Shown: one piece after another, positions 42,781-53,730 of the stretch
Numbering within the stretch: the stretch's first letter is position 1
Layout of the letters: each line of letters opens with the position of its first letter
Assembly: GCA_963971575.1 (NCBI GenBank)
Contig: OZ020611.1
Coordinates: forward strand, 228,276,260-228,340,259
Length of the DNA stretch: 64,000 bases
Direction of reading: 5' to 3'
From: Liopterus haemorrhoidalis
Lineage: Eukaryota > Arthropoda > Insecta > Coleoptera > Dytiscidae
Made by a program: the position numbers and the translations under genes
Notes under the pieces: model-generated
The model's database searches: none
What the model saw: the letters and a program-made list of their open reading frames with translations, nothing else
What the model was told of the DNA's origin: nothing

Positions 42781-43417
42781 TTTATACACTTATAAAAAAG
42801 AATTTTATACCCTCATGAAGTATTATATCTTTCTGATACTAATACTCATTATATTGTACTATTCCAACCTAGTACTCTTAGCAATGGCAAACGTCCAAAA
42901 TAACGGTGTCCGCATTAAAATGTTCTTCAAATAAATATCGTAATTTTAATTAAATATTGCCAATCTTAGAGCGCATAAAATGATTCTGCACCAGTGCAGC
43001 TTGAAGTTGCTACGCCACTGTACAACACTATCCGAAATTAGATAACTATCCAAAATATGGTTACTTTCCCCTATATCTATACATTAAAGAATTCAACCAG
43101 CCAAATATAAAACACCCAAGTTTTCTTCACCTTGACAGTTCTAACGAAATATTGCTTCACAAACACCTAAACAACTCTAAGTCACCGCCAAAATAAACAG
43201 AAATAAACAGTTCTACATGCAACGACAATTAATGTAAACATACAAAATTGATTAAACAATTATCTAGCTTAACCTAACTTAACCTAATTAAAACACGAGT
43301 AGGTATTAAAAAAACAAAACTGTTTTATCGATTCAAGTAAAGGACGAAGATGCAGAAAGAGATAGATGTCAGTCTATAAAAAAAATCTTGCATTAAGTAT
43401 TCTTGTTAATTCTTATG
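42781..43417. other. Noncoding DNA
   Basis: No gene recognised. GCTACGCCACTG at 43009-43020 is an isolated right end of the CAGTGGCGTAGC hAT MITE family. Confidence 0.45.
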
Positions 43418-43497
43418 CCGCATACACAATCTCAAAATTACAAATTAGAATTAATGTTAAATTAGTACTTAACGTTAAATTTGTACGTGAAAATTAA

Positions 43498-44569
43498 TGC
43501 TGCGTTCAGAATCTCGAAATTAGGAATTAGAATTAGTACTGAGAATTAACGTAAATGTTTGTTATACGTAACTGTACGTTCACAACCTTCAAAATTAATA
43601 CTTATACTTATAAATTAAAATTAAATGTTTGTAGCAGTGATGGGCGCGTAGAATACATGATGTAGACTAATGTAGATTTTACGCGTAAACATGTCAAGTA
43701 GAATATGCCTTTGTTTACGTGTCGAATGTAGAATGTAAACTGTACATGCGCAGTACGTTTAAATGTAATATTTGAAATAATAGAATGGTAATAGTTTAAA
43801 TTTACTTTAATATTTATGTTTATTTCAATTTTATGTAGTTCTAATTACATATATTGTTTCCAAAAATGTTATCTCACAAATCGTATGTTGTTATGGACAA
43901 CATAAATTACTTGGTTTCTGTCTGTATGAACTACAAAAGTAAATTTAAAATTAAAAGTTAGCAGTTGTTTTAATCAGGAAGGATCAGGAAGCTGTCAAAA
44001 ATATTAAATTTGAGTTCTTTACTTCTTCTTCTACTTAAAACTGGCGGTATTTTATTTTTTAAACGTTACATAACCTCATTTTTCATTATTCTACGCCAGA
44101 TTCTACGTGTCTACACAGTCTACACTTCTCTACGCTGTCTACGGTAAATTTACACGTTGACGTAAAAAATTCAAGTTTACGCGTAGACGCCCATCTCTGG
44201 TTTGTAGACATCAAACCCTTACGTTAATTTATAATTGACGCATGCGCAGTAGCACTTGTCAACCTAAAAATATCTATGACCATATTTTTTTGCTTCTATC
44301 CACATCTTTATGTTTTCTATGAGTATAAATATAAATTTTTCCTCTATTTTAATTCTTTTCAGAACTATGAAACACTCAAAAACTCATTAGCAAATGTAAA
44401 CAGCTGCCAAATATCTATCGATAAAGTAGAAATCGATAAAAATATCTGTCAGTGGCTTAATTTCTTAATTTTTATTGTGAATGCTGCTTAATTTCTACGT
44501 ACAAATTTTATGTTAAGTACTAATTTCACGGTAATTTTAATTTATAATTTGGAGGTTCTGAACGAAGCA
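43498..44569. mobile_element. Harbinger-type MITE, copy 2, inside copy 3
   Basis: TIR TGCTGCGTTCAGAATCTCG and its inverted right end GGTTCTGAACGAAGCA. Relative to 35729-36232 it is in reverse orientation and is interrupted by a hAT MITE. A TAA/TTA target is visible but not perfectly duplicated. Confidence 0.8.
43635..44199. mobile_element. 565-bp hAT-type MITE, TSD GTTTGTAG
   Basis: Ends CAGTGATGGGCGCGTAGA and (inverted) CAGAGATGGGCGTCTACG, flanked by identical GTTTGTAG (43627-43634, 44200-44207). GTAGA/TCTAC words are repeated inside. Confidence 0.9.
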
Positions 44570-44741
44570 TTAGTAGCACACACAATTTAAATTAAGAAAT
44601 TAAGACACTGACAGTGTTGTACTTGTAAATTTCTATCCATTTCTACTTTATCGATCGATATTTGACAGCTGTTTATATTTGCTAGAGGTTTTGAGTGTTT
44701 TATAGTTTTGAAAAGAAATGCAGTAGAGGATAGTGGAAATA

Positions 44742-45255
44742 CACACACCGGCAAATTTAAAGGAACAGATTGAAAATTATGTTTTTTTTAAATTTTATTA
44801 ATTTGTAGCCTATATTTAGATAGCTTCGAATACTCTACTAACCAATGAACGAAGACTGTATCGAAGCCAAGGAGAACAAAATGCACCATTTAGTTCTGCT
44901 ACTACTGTATCTTTTGGTGGCATAAATTATGGTGTGGGGTGGAATATGTTTGGGAGCTCGCACAGAGTTAGTGGTGATTGATGGCGGATCGTTAGCTGCA
45001 GATAGGTACATCAGAGATATTCTTCCATGTTGTACCTTTTGCCCCATATATCGGAGAATATTCCACCCTAATGCAGGATAATGCACGCCCACACGTCGCC
45101 CACTTTGGGTTGGCCAGCGTGCTCCCCTGACCCGATTGAACATTATTCCAAAAAACATCGTATTAGAAGATTACCTGAGAGATATCAACAATATGAACAC
45201 TACAGGGAAAATAATTAGATTTTTATGCCTCTTCCTTTAAATTTGCCGGTGTGTG
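44742..45255 (+). mobile_element. Deleted Tc1 element, TSD TA
   Basis: TIRs CACACACCGGCAAATTTAAA and its inverted copy are flanked by TA (44740-44741, 45256-45257). The 514-bp length is about a third of a full Tc1 element. Confidence 0.88.
44855..45190 (+). pseudogene. Tc1 transposase fragment
   Basis: Across frames: RRLYRSQGEQNAPF, TVSFGGINYGVGWNM (normally VMVWGGI), GARTELVVIDGGSLAADRYI, MLYLLPHISENI, a QDNARPHVA-like block (GCAGGATAATGCACGCCCAC, second D intact) and CSPDPIEH (for SPDLNPIEH). The N-terminal paired-like DNA-binding domain is missing, and about four frameshifts separate the blocks. The TIR sequence and the SPDLNPIEH-type block place it in Tc1 rather than mariner. Confidence 0.75.
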
Positions 45256-45419
45256 TATATATCTACACTCATAGAAAACAGAAATATATGGATTAAAGCA
45301 CATTATTGTTTAAAATCGTGTTAAAGGAAACGAATTTTAAAAAACTACTTTTTGATCCTCAATTTACGTTTTCAGAGCTTTCTTTTGATACCACACAATA
45401 CATTTTTTTTAAATTATTT

Positions 45420-45812
45420 TTTTCAACGACACGATAAACTAATCTGATAAAAAATTCCTGTTGAACTATTCCGGTTCTCATAAATGTTTATTATGGAGAT
45501 TTTATTCAGACTTTTAGAGTAATCTCTCTGGAAGATAGGGCGGTAGACCAAAGTTTTTTGACATATTTTTGGCGAAAATCCCAGAATAAAATTGATTTTT
45601 CAAAAATAATAATTTGATTACCCACTCAAAATTTAAAAAAAATATAAATATTTTTTCATTAAATACATATTTGTGTATATTATGAACTTTCAGTATTTCC
45701 TATATTTCTTGAGTCAAAAACTTGTATAAGCATGCCAAATTTCAAGTTTCTATATTCAGCCGTTTGGCTACAATTTTAACAATACAGACAGACATGCCAA
45801 CAAAACCCTAAA
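45420..45812 (-). mobile_element. HINE-like 5' half, diverged
   Basis: On the minus strand: TTTTTAGGGTTTTG at the right, a two-unit GTCTG core, AAAATTGTAGCCAAACGG, TGAAATTTGGCATGCTTATA, and a body ending ...AACTATTCCGG inverted near 45460. Its 5' end abuts the hAT element at 45843. Confidence 0.65.
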
Positions 45813-45842
45813 AAATTTTTTTTTTAAATTTTCGTGTATGGT

Positions 45843-46398
45843 CAGGGCTTCGAACCGTTATTTTTTTCGTTTCGGTTTTCGTTCCGGTTCAATTAAAAAA
45901 ATATATATCATTACCGGTTTTCGTTCCGGCAAAAATAACGGTTTTTTTCGGTTTTCGGTTTTCGGTTTAGTTCCGAGTGATAAATTTTTAAATGCTTTTA
46001 TTTGTATTAGAAATTTATTTTCTACCATGATTTAGAAGAACATTTTATTCCTAATTTTGCGATAATTATAGCAAGGTATCTGCCAGGGGGGGGGTTCTGT
46101 CCCCCCCCCCGAAATAATAGAAGCGTAATTCTTTTTCTTACTTATCAGTTAAAAAAATTACGAATTACGATTTTTTTCTGCTCATCAGTTTAAAAAATAA
46201 TCTTAAATAAAATGTATTTTATATTCACTCACATAAACATTATCTGAACCGAAATAAACCGATATTTTTTTTCGGTTCAGTTCCGGTTTTCGTTCCGACA
46301 AAAATAACGGTTTTATTCGGTTTTCGGTTTTCGTTCCGACAAAAATAACGGTTTTATTCGGTTTTCGGTTTTCGGTTCAGTTCCGGTTCGAATCCCTG
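45843..46398. mobile_element. hAT-type MITE with CGGTTTTCG repeats
   Basis: Ends CAGGGCTTCGAACCG and (inverted) CAGGGATTCGAACCG. Flanks TGTATGGT (45835-45842) and TGTAGGGT (46399-46406) match at 7 of 8 bases. A 47-bp unit (TTCGTTCCGACAAAAATAAC then GGTTTTATTCGG) is tandemly duplicated at about 46275-46372, and a G9/C10 inverted pair lies at 46086-46110. Confidence 0.85.
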
Positions 46399-46764
46399 TG
46401 TAGGGTATTAAGTTAAAGTTAGTATGAAATTGACAGACGATAAATAAATTAAAGATTATATTAAGTTTGAGGTGACTACGCCATGACATACTAGATGCCT
46501 CCAAAATTCCGAAAAGTATGAAAATTCACAATTTACATAAATTTTTTGTAACTAATAACAAGTCAACTGTGACGATACAGTATCATCTGATGGCGCAATG
46601 ACTAGCCTAGAGAACTGTCTAGCCTGTACAAGCACACCTGTGCAGGCGAACTGCACAGGCTCGTTACATTTACCCTGGATACAACATTTTGTCAGGGATA
46701 AATGAACTAATGAACACCACTCCAAGTATTATAGGTCATTTAATTGAAATGTGTGTTAACTTAC
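46399..46764. other. Noncoding DNA next to a candidate exon
   Basis: 46510-46545 (ATGAAAATTCACAATTTACA) is a HINE 3' hairpin relic. 46600-46660 repeats GCACAGGC/GCCTGTGC motifs. If 46765-46881 is an exon, this is the start of its downstream intron. Confidence 0.35.
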
Positions 46765-46881
46765 CAGGTCAGCATCATGACTGGGTGTAGCTGTAGAAGC
46801 GGCAGTCTTAGTAACCGTTTGTTCAGTCTCATTTGTTTCCGTCTTTTCCTTCGTAGTTCCGTTTCCTTCGGCTGGCTGCAT
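46765..46881 (-). CDS. Candidate host coding exon, Thr/Glu-rich
   Basis: The minus strand from ATG (46881-46879) gives 39 codons without a stop, MQPAEGNGTTKEKTETNETE... to ...HDADL, then GTAAGT, a consensus 5' splice site, at 46764-46759. Upstream are CTAAC motifs and ATGCAG, so it might instead be an internal exon starting at 46875 (111 bp, still in phase). The protein piece is low in hydrophobics, rich in Thr, Glu, Lys and Ala, and much less AT-driven than surrounding frames. No TE similarity and no domain were recognised; it could be a disordered N-terminus. Alternatives: a processed fragment or chance. Confidence 0.4.
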
Positions 46882-47839
46882 GCGTGTTAATTGCAATGTT
46901 AGTTAGGTTACAATCACTAACACAACAACAAATAGAAGAAGAGAATAGATAGAATGATAGAAGAGAATGAATAAGTAAAGCAGAAACACATGCGAGAAAA
47001 AAGCTGTATAAATTTATTTTCATTTTAAACACTTTTGTTACAATAATTGAAATTTTTAATTTCACACAAATATAATTTTTATAAGGCAAAGTTATGTTAG
47101 GGAACAATGGTTTTGAAACCTGTTTATCTGTTTGTTATTGGTTTACCTCTACTTATACAGAGTTCAAAGTTTACCGTGAAATGAATTTCAGATGTCAGTG
47201 TTACATCGACTGAACATAACTTTATTTTTACTGACTTCTCATTCGGATACTCTTTTTCCCGTACAATACACCTAAAAGGAAGGAGGGTTAGACATGTCCT
47301 TAACTATTATCCCTTTGTGTACTTCTTAAACTAAGTGAGCACGAATTATTAGGTATTTGCAAAATTATTGTTTCGCTAGTTTTCATTTAATTTTCACAGT
47401 TATTGGTTTCTATAATCTCCGGCGTCTCTTGAATACGTTACGAATTTTCATACGAAAAATGATTTAGAAGCAGTAAAATAGTCCAATCATTTTTGTATTT
47501 GTGCTGTCTTGAAAGCGTTGTCCAGCTAAAGAGTTCTACGTCAATATGAACAAAATATAAACCGAATGTGCCTAGTCGAATGACTACACCGCGTGCGTTA
47601 CAACTTCCCAACCAAAATTAAAAATGGTTTGCTGGATCAGGAGCACATTGGGGGGCACTGGCTTCAGGAACCGTCTCAAACATTCAAAAAGCGCGTTTTT
47701 ACGGGACATACTCGTATGACCCTCGCTAGGCTAAAGAGCGACATGCAGCCTAACGATGACATAAAGTAAAATGACTTTCCGTTTCTTTATTGAATAAATT
47801 ATCTTCTGTTAAATTTCGTCAATCAAATGATTTAGTTAA
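46882..47839. other. Noncoding DNA
   Basis: No gene recognised. 47640-47770 has an open frame (LLDQEHIGGHWLQEPSQTF) with less AT bias than its surroundings but no known domain, start or splice sites. Confidence 0.35.
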
Positions 47840-49110
47840 GTATAGCCGGTATTTTTCCAACTTCCTGGGAAAATGCGGTTGTAAAACCCATTTTTAAGAA
47901 AGATAATAAGAGCTCAATTGAAAATTATAGGCCTATAGTAGGGTGGTCTTTAGTCATAAGGCTAAAAATTAAAGCTAAAATTTTTAAATGCAGGACATTT
48001 TGTACCTGAGTATGAAATATTAAAACGTGTAAACTGGTACTTCTATCTTATCCTTAATATTTTTTTCTAATTTCTATGCAACCTTTTTGAACATATTGTA
48101 TGTTGAAAGTTTTGTTAAACTTTTGTTAAAAATGAGCAACAACAACAACAACAGCAACATGGTTTTTTTTAATTTTTTTTATTTGATATTAAAGTGCTTC
48201 GACTTCCAACATGGTTTTTATTCGGGAAGATCTGTTGAGACAAACTTAACTTTATATTGTAATTTTATCTTGAAATATCCAGCTCTTCAACTGTAAATTG
48301 ATGCTGTACCTATATATACAGACTTTTTAATAAAGCATTCGACATCTTTGACTATGAAATATTACTGATTAAATTGAGTAAAATTGGGTATGTGGTAATA
48401 TGCTGCGGTGCACAGATACGAATTTTTTTCCGTTAAGGGAATTTTGTAGAAAAACAAATGGTAGTCGGATGGTGCGACGTCTGGTCCATATGCTTCGACT
48501 ACCATTTGTTCCGCTCTCTACAAAATTCCCTTAACGGAAAAAATTTCGCATCTTTGTACGATATCAAAATTCACCTCTACAGATTTTTCGAGAGCAAAGA
48601 CGGAACCTTTTGGAGAGATGGCATTATGAAATTGCCTGAGCGTTTGTCCAAAGTTATAGAAAATAATGGACTGTACAAGTTTTTTTTAGAATGTATATTT
48701 TATTGAATAAAAGGTGAAAAAAAAAAACGAACGGACTTATGTAATAACCTAATATAATCTCTGAAGCACCTACCACAAGGTAGTCACCTAGATCCTCTCT
48801 TATTTAATATCCAAATTAAAAAATACAGTATAGATTCATAAAACATATTAAGTTCAAAAATTCCACTTATATATGCCTTGTATCTTTGGAAAATAGACGA
48901 CTAATAACTGATATATGTGTTGTACAGAACGTTATTAACAACTTATCTAACTGCTCTGGTCTTATTAATCAATTTTATCTAAGAGTTACTATTTATGCGA
49001 CCACACAAAATAATTTGTTTTCAATACCATATGCCAGAACAAATATAATTCACCTTTAAACCGTTTAGCTTTGAACGGTAATGAATTTGCTAGTGATTGG
49101 GGTTTCATTC
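47840..49110 (+). pseudogene. Decayed LINE reverse transcriptase, split by a foldback mariner
   Basis: In order: FPTSWENAVVKPIFKKDNKS and SIENYRPI (47850-47938), QHGFYSGRSVETNL (48213-48250), DAVYTDF...KAFD-like and LLIKLSKIG (48300-48390), then, after the inserted element, HLPQGSHLDPLLFNIQI (48765-48820). These are the successive RT blocks of a jockey/CR1-type element (PI-KKGD, YRPIS, Q.GF..GRS, YTDFSKAFD, VPQGS-LGPLLFNI). The YADD block is not legible, and frameshifts and a CAA-repeat expansion (near 48135) are present. Confidence 0.7.
48412..48752. mobile_element. Foldback mariner, copy 1 (left arm truncated)
   Basis: Right arm 48487-48752 encodes the mariner C-terminus DYHLFRSLQNSLNGK...KLPERLSKVIENNG and ends in an inverted TIR (...CATAAGTCCGTTCG rc) before TA at 48753. 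The left arm (48412-48460) is an inverted copy of the first ~50 bp of the right arm, around a 34-bp loop encoding the ...PDV.PSD catalytic region. It is inserted in a LINE. Confidence 0.78.
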
Positions 49111-49227
49111 GATTGGAAAAACTTACATAATTAAATAAAACAGTACACCTTTCATGTCTTACCAATTGCACAGAAGGAACATTTCGGTATGGATTGCTGA
49201 TATCGTTGATTAATATAACTGGACGTA

Positions 49228-49450
49228 AAGTTCGATTATCCAGTCCAGTCAAGGTCATATGACTGAAATAATAATTAACGTACTAATGTGTTTCTGTCTC
49301 ACTCACAATGGCAAAATAGTAAGAGAAATACAAATGATGCATGTCAAAATTTGTTGTTTATCTGTAAGGTACAACTACGTGCTTACATAATTCAAATTAT
49401 TACATAATTCGAATATGACCTTGACTGGACTATTTTAGATAATCGAACTG
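49228..49450. mobile_element. 223-bp TA-type MITE
   Basis: Left end AAGTTCGATTATCCAGTCCA and right end ...GATAATCGAACTG are inverted over about 33 bp, with an extra 5-bp stretch on the right, flanked by TA (49226-49227, 49451-49452). Confidence 0.72.
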
Positions 49451-49469
49451 TAGTCTACTTTTACTAGCC

Positions 49470-49800
49470 GGAAGCTACCCATGAATGCATGCATTGTAGT
49501 ACATAACTCATTTTTCGTCGCCGATATCAATGCTGGGTGGAATGCTGGGTGGAATGCTGTTCAGAGAATTCATATAGTGCCCACTTTACGAGCTTTTGAT
49601 TTTCCCCCATCGTAAACAATCGTCCCGAAACTGTTGCTCAATCAACTCTCAACTGTTCCGTGTGTTCCTTTTGATTCTCCATAATTCCATAATTCTTGAG
49701 CATAATCCGCCTTCAATTTTTACAGCGACCCAGAGAGTGATCGGTAAGAGACACCAAATTTATCGACTTTAAAATTGCGAAACCAATATTTGCAAGTAAT
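49470..49800 (-). pseudogene. Decayed mariner transposase
   Basis: The minus strand shows KYWFRNFKVDKFGVSYRSLS (first HTH end), ELIEQQFRDDCLRWG in another frame, and IDIGDEK-stop-VMYYNACIHG around the first catalytic aspartate (GDEKW-YN). Frameshifts and stops interrupt it and the catalytic C-terminal half is absent. It is distinct from the other mariner families in the window as far as can be seen. Confidence 0.5.
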
Positions 49801-49988
49801 ATGAAACACAAGAATTTCACTAAGGACAGAGCAAATTGCAGAGCAATCGCATGCTATAGGGATTTGCAGCTAAGCACCCTACCATCTGGTGAGCGTTTCA
49901 TGAACTTGTGTACATCAGATAACATTTCGTTTTGTGTATTGGTTTTGTATGAAGTTTGTTTTTAAAGTTTTATTATAATCATTGAAAA

Positions 49989-50260
49989 ATGTATAATACA
50001 TATTGTTGTGTGCCTATGTGCAATTCATTGCAAAGAAGAAACCCGGAAATATCGTTTCATTTGTTTCCACTAATATCAGACACCGTACGGTTCGAAACAA
50101 AATTGGGAAAGCAAGAGGTTAGGAATCGGCGCGATGTTTAGATAAACAATTTAAAAATTGGAAAAAAAGTGAGCCCTTATATCAAAGTTTGCTCATTACA
50201 TTTTAATGATAGTGACTACAAAAGATATTTTCAATTTTGTATTTATTATCGCAGATCTTG
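49989..50260 (+). pseudogene. THAP-domain gene remnant
   Basis: From ATG at 49989: MYNTYCCVPMCNSLQRRNPE then ISFHLFPL, stop at 50139. Farther on, KQFKNWKKSEP and, one frame away, CSLHFNDSDYKRYFQF (about 50188-50238). Together these give the C2-CH zinc-binding pattern of a THAP DNA-binding domain (C..C...FP...W...C..HF). A stop and a frameshift inactivate it. THAP domains occur in host regulators and in P, Harbinger-like and ISL2EU transposases; the ISL2EU-like elements here make a transposase origin attractive but unproven. Confidence 0.65.
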
Positions 50261-51720
50261 AAAATTCCTGTTATTGTGTGTGGGTTTGTAATGCACAAGT
50301 TTGTAGGCATAATGCATAAATCTTTATGAACTCTCTGTTTTTTTCAGTGACTCCACACAATATTATATGCCCAGCATTGTACATTTCTACCCCTTGGTAA
50401 ACAACACGGAAATTATTATTTCCCCCAATATAGTTAAAATAATCGACAATGGAAAACTGCCATAACTTAAAACCAGATCACAAAATGTAGTATTTTAGAT
50501 GTTTACAAGTAATGTCACTTCACAAAATCAGAAAATCCCAAACAATTATTTATTTTTTGTCGTTTTTTGATACACTTTTCGCTATTATTTACTAGTAAAT
50601 GTCAAGTGGTATCTGATTTAGAATGGTTTCAAAAAAATCCGCGTGGCGCTACGATCTTAAAATTTTTCCCCTATAGCTGCGTGTTTATCTTGTTCGAAGT
50701 TGTACAGAATACACAGCTCTTCGTCGCTTATTGTTTTTAATATTATTTGGAAGGTTATGTTTATTATTTAAATATACATACTGTGTTTCAAAAATTTCAA
50801 AACCAATTCTTTAAAAGAATATTTATTTGAATTTTAATCAATTTACCATGCTGCTAGAAAAAAGAAAGACTGAAGTTGTTGTATACCACCTAATAGTCTA
50901 GTAAGTGATTACATAATTTTAACCACAATAAAACTATTTAAATTGAAACCATTTGAAATTGAAAAATGTCATTTTCTACTTTTCCTCGTATTAACAGTGG
51001 ATGTCTGGAGCTTAAATCATCATACGACCGGAGCTTTACTGTATTAAATGATTAATTAATTGGGATTGCAAAAAACCGTAGTTAACTCTTGACATTTCAG
51101 TTTGAAGTATTGTAAAATTAATTGAATATATTCTCAAAACGTTGTCTACTGGATGTGTAAATGATATAGATAAGCCAAACAATGAATGACACCGTTATGA
51201 CATGAATGAAGTTAACAGATGATGTCACAACAATTGATCGGCATTCAGCGCGTACGTCATATATGTTGAAACACTCGGTATATGCCAAGCATCGCGTAAT
51301 CACATCCTGTGTGTGTCAGGATATAGTTTTAAAAAGAGTGATTGACAGAAAATACAAACATTATTTTAAAAATGATTACTAGAGATATTAATAAATAACA
51401 CATCATCCTCAATAATATATGTGTGAGTATCGTAGAATATTTTAGGCTTAAAATTTAATATGTGTCCATGTTTTATTCACTTCCGCTATGTCCTATAAGT
51501 GAATTTTATCCCCATCTTGGACTATCCTCACGATTCCAGGCGAGTGCCATATTAACAATGTTGTTGTCAGGTGCTTTAAAATATATCCTATCTAGTTTCA
51601 TTTATGGGTTTTGTTCTTTAGGCAAACTCCTGAGGAGTCGCTTGGAGGGGGAGTAAATAAGAAGCCATATTTTTCAAAATATTTAGTAATTTATTAAATA
51701 AACTTAATAGAAGAAGGACA
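50261..51720. other. AT-rich noncoding DNA
   Basis: No gene recognised. The open frame at 51462-51656 has no known domain or splice context. The sequence immediately before 51721 (AGAAGAAGGACA) seems continuous with the RTE LINE tail resuming at 52657. Confidence 0.4.
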
Positions 51721-51722
51721 AT

Positions 51723-52656
51723 AGGGGATACGCATAAAATTTGTATTTCCTTAAAACTACATTATTTTGATATGTTAATGTTAGTTATGTCACCTAACAA
51801 AACAAAAATAACATTTTAATTAATATTATAGCCAAATTTTTGAATTAAAATATTGTAAATTTGAAATAAGCCGACCACGGAGCGAAGGTTGCCGAGTAAA
51901 AACGACTGAGTATGACGTCAAACGATAGGGGTTTCACGTCACAGATACAGCTACAACATAATCTTTACACGTGTATGTATTGTATTGTTCGAGAGTTTTG
52001 TATTTGTTTTTAAACAATTTTTCACGCATTTATTATTAAAATGGCATATAAAGATTTTGTTAGGGCTCAGAGTGATAATTTACCCAACATTGATGCATTT
52101 ATGCTCATGGAATATATGAAAAATAATGAATGCTACAGTGCTGAAGAAATACGTGGTGTCAAAGTAATTTTTATTTTATATTCTATAACTTTATGTAAAC
52201 AAACGCTGCAACTCTGTAAAATATAAATATTTATGTAATTTAGATGTCAGAATTTTACTACATTGTTTACATGAAGTTTCAAAACGTTAGAGGCATAATT
52301 GAAATACTGCAATATAAGTTATCTATTTTAATATAAAATTTAATTCGGTAAACATGTATAAATTGTTTTTATAGAATTAAACTTTATTTTAATTAAAATC
52401 ACTCTAACTTTACATAACCTATAAAAGTTATACAAACAAATAAGTTCATAACAGACTATGTACGCCGGTAAGCTAGTAGTGTCATGCGTCAGATAGAAGG
52501 GGTATGACGTCACACGTCGTTTTCGCGCGCTACATACATTTATGATTTTTTTAAGCCTTCAAATTACAAAAAAAAAAAATTAAAAACTGTTTTTTATGTT
52601 TATATGCAACAAGAGGAATACAATAAAAAAAATTAAAAAAATCATGCCTATCCCCT
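51723..52656. mobile_element. ISL2EU-like non-autonomous element, copy 2 (TSD AT)
   Basis: TIRs AGGGGATACGCAT and (inverted) AGGGGATAGGCAT are flanked by AT (51721-51722, 52657-52658). Excision restores GGACAATTTAGG within a LINE remnant. It is nearly identical to 30688-31588 apart from a ~30-bp extra stretch at 52312-52344. Confidence 0.65.
52041..52163 (+). CDS. First exon of a YqaJ/SWIM-type element protein, copy 2
   Basis: Same 41-codon exon as at 31005 (MAYKDFVRAQSDNLP...), ending AAA|GTAATT. Only residue 3 differs. Keeping the frame and splice donor in both copies suggests recent amplification rather than proven selection. Two copies are too few to judge. Confidence 0.5.
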
Positions 52657-52985
52657 ATTTAGGTGGTATGGTCATATCCTAAAGGATGGAAGATAGTAGA
52701 GATATGAAGAAAACCAGAATATCTAAAGGAAAACGCCGAGGAAGGAGTGGAGTGACGAAACTAGAAGTGCAATAGAGAGATGAGATATTCCCTGGAATGT
52801 AGCGAGAAGTAGGACGAAAAACAGAAAGGAATGGAAAAAGATGTGGCAACGTTCGCCCCGGAAGAAGAGAACAAGTATAAGTAATAATCAAACTCATCAT
52901 ACAAAGCCTGACACGAGAGATGGTAAAAGGGCTCAACGATGAAGTAAGTATTAAATAACCGTGCACAAGTACAGAACACTATTTA
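52657..52985 (+). pseudogene. RTE-type LINE C-terminal remnant
   Basis: RWYGHILKDGR starts in one frame, then KKTRISKGKRRGRSGV. Another frame holds EWSDETRSAIER-stop-DIPWNV and RKEWKKMWQR...KKRTSISNN. The W-GH-.RM, RRGRP..W-D and DR-EW... signature matches RTE/BovB-like C-termini. The upstream portion is separated by the ISL2EU-like insertion, with possible residual sequence before 51721. Confidence 0.6.
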
Positions 52986-53425
52986 AATAGAAACTAATGA
53001 CATCTACGATCATTGGCAAATTTGCATTAATGACTTTTTCTATAAAATCTACTCTATTATTAGTAATTATTTTCCCTATGCACACTTAGCATACTCAAAC
53101 CGGATAAACGATAATCCGTCATAGAAGACCTCATAGTCGACGTAATAATAATTGAAACAATAGTGTTTATACCACACACTTAATTTATATAGCCATTTAT
53201 TAAGTAGTTCTTCGATCTATTTAGCGTAGAATTGTACCAGTCTTAACGTGAAATGGACTGTTTCATGTCATCATTTGACGAACCTTCGAACCAGGTGTAT
53301 ATTAGAAAATTTCACTCCGTTGCTTAATGAGATATTTTTCCGATTAACGAGCACAAAGAGTGCATTTCGAGCAAACTCTGGTAAAAATAGGAAGTGTTTC
53401 ATTTGCCAGTTAAGTTCACAATATA
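52986..53425. other. AT-rich noncoding DNA
   Basis: No gene or structured repeat recognised. Confidence 0.4.
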
Positions 53426-53730
53426 TCAGGTCGTCAAGGATGAAATTTATAGATAATAATATTGCCAACTTTAACAGCTTATTATTTGACATTGGCTTAA
53501 TATTTTACAGTTTTTTTTTTTAAGTTACACATCTCGCTTGTTTAAAGAAATCATTGTATTCTCCAAAAAATATCAAAACCTTTTTTTTTAAATTAATTTT
53601 GTTGAAAATGGAACGGTCGGAAATACGCACTATTATGAAGTATGAGTTCTTACGTGGAACTACGGAATCGCAGACCGCGCGAAACCTTAATAGTGTATTG
53701 GCTCTAGTGTTACTACGCAGCAGACATTCA

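Larger units (their letters stand above)
43418..45310. mobile_element. Harbinger-type MITE, copy 3, broken by two insertions
   Basis: Three segments read continuously against 35729-36232: 43418-43497 (AATCTCAAAATTACAAATTA... to GTACGTGAAAATTAA), 44570-44741 (CACACAATTTAAATTAAG...TCGATATTTGACAGCTG) and 45258-45290 (CTACACTCATAGAAAACAGA). They are separated by another copy of the same family and by a Tc1 element. Confidence 0.7.

Noticed and set aside
44838..45158. 106-codon minus-strand open frame
   Set aside because: Shadow of the plus-strand Tc1 transposase fragment.
45838..46035. Phe/Arg-rich open frame with RFGFRSG-type repeats
   Set aside because: Produced by the CGGTTTTCG repeats inside a hAT MITE; the similar frame at 9306-9497 has the same origin.
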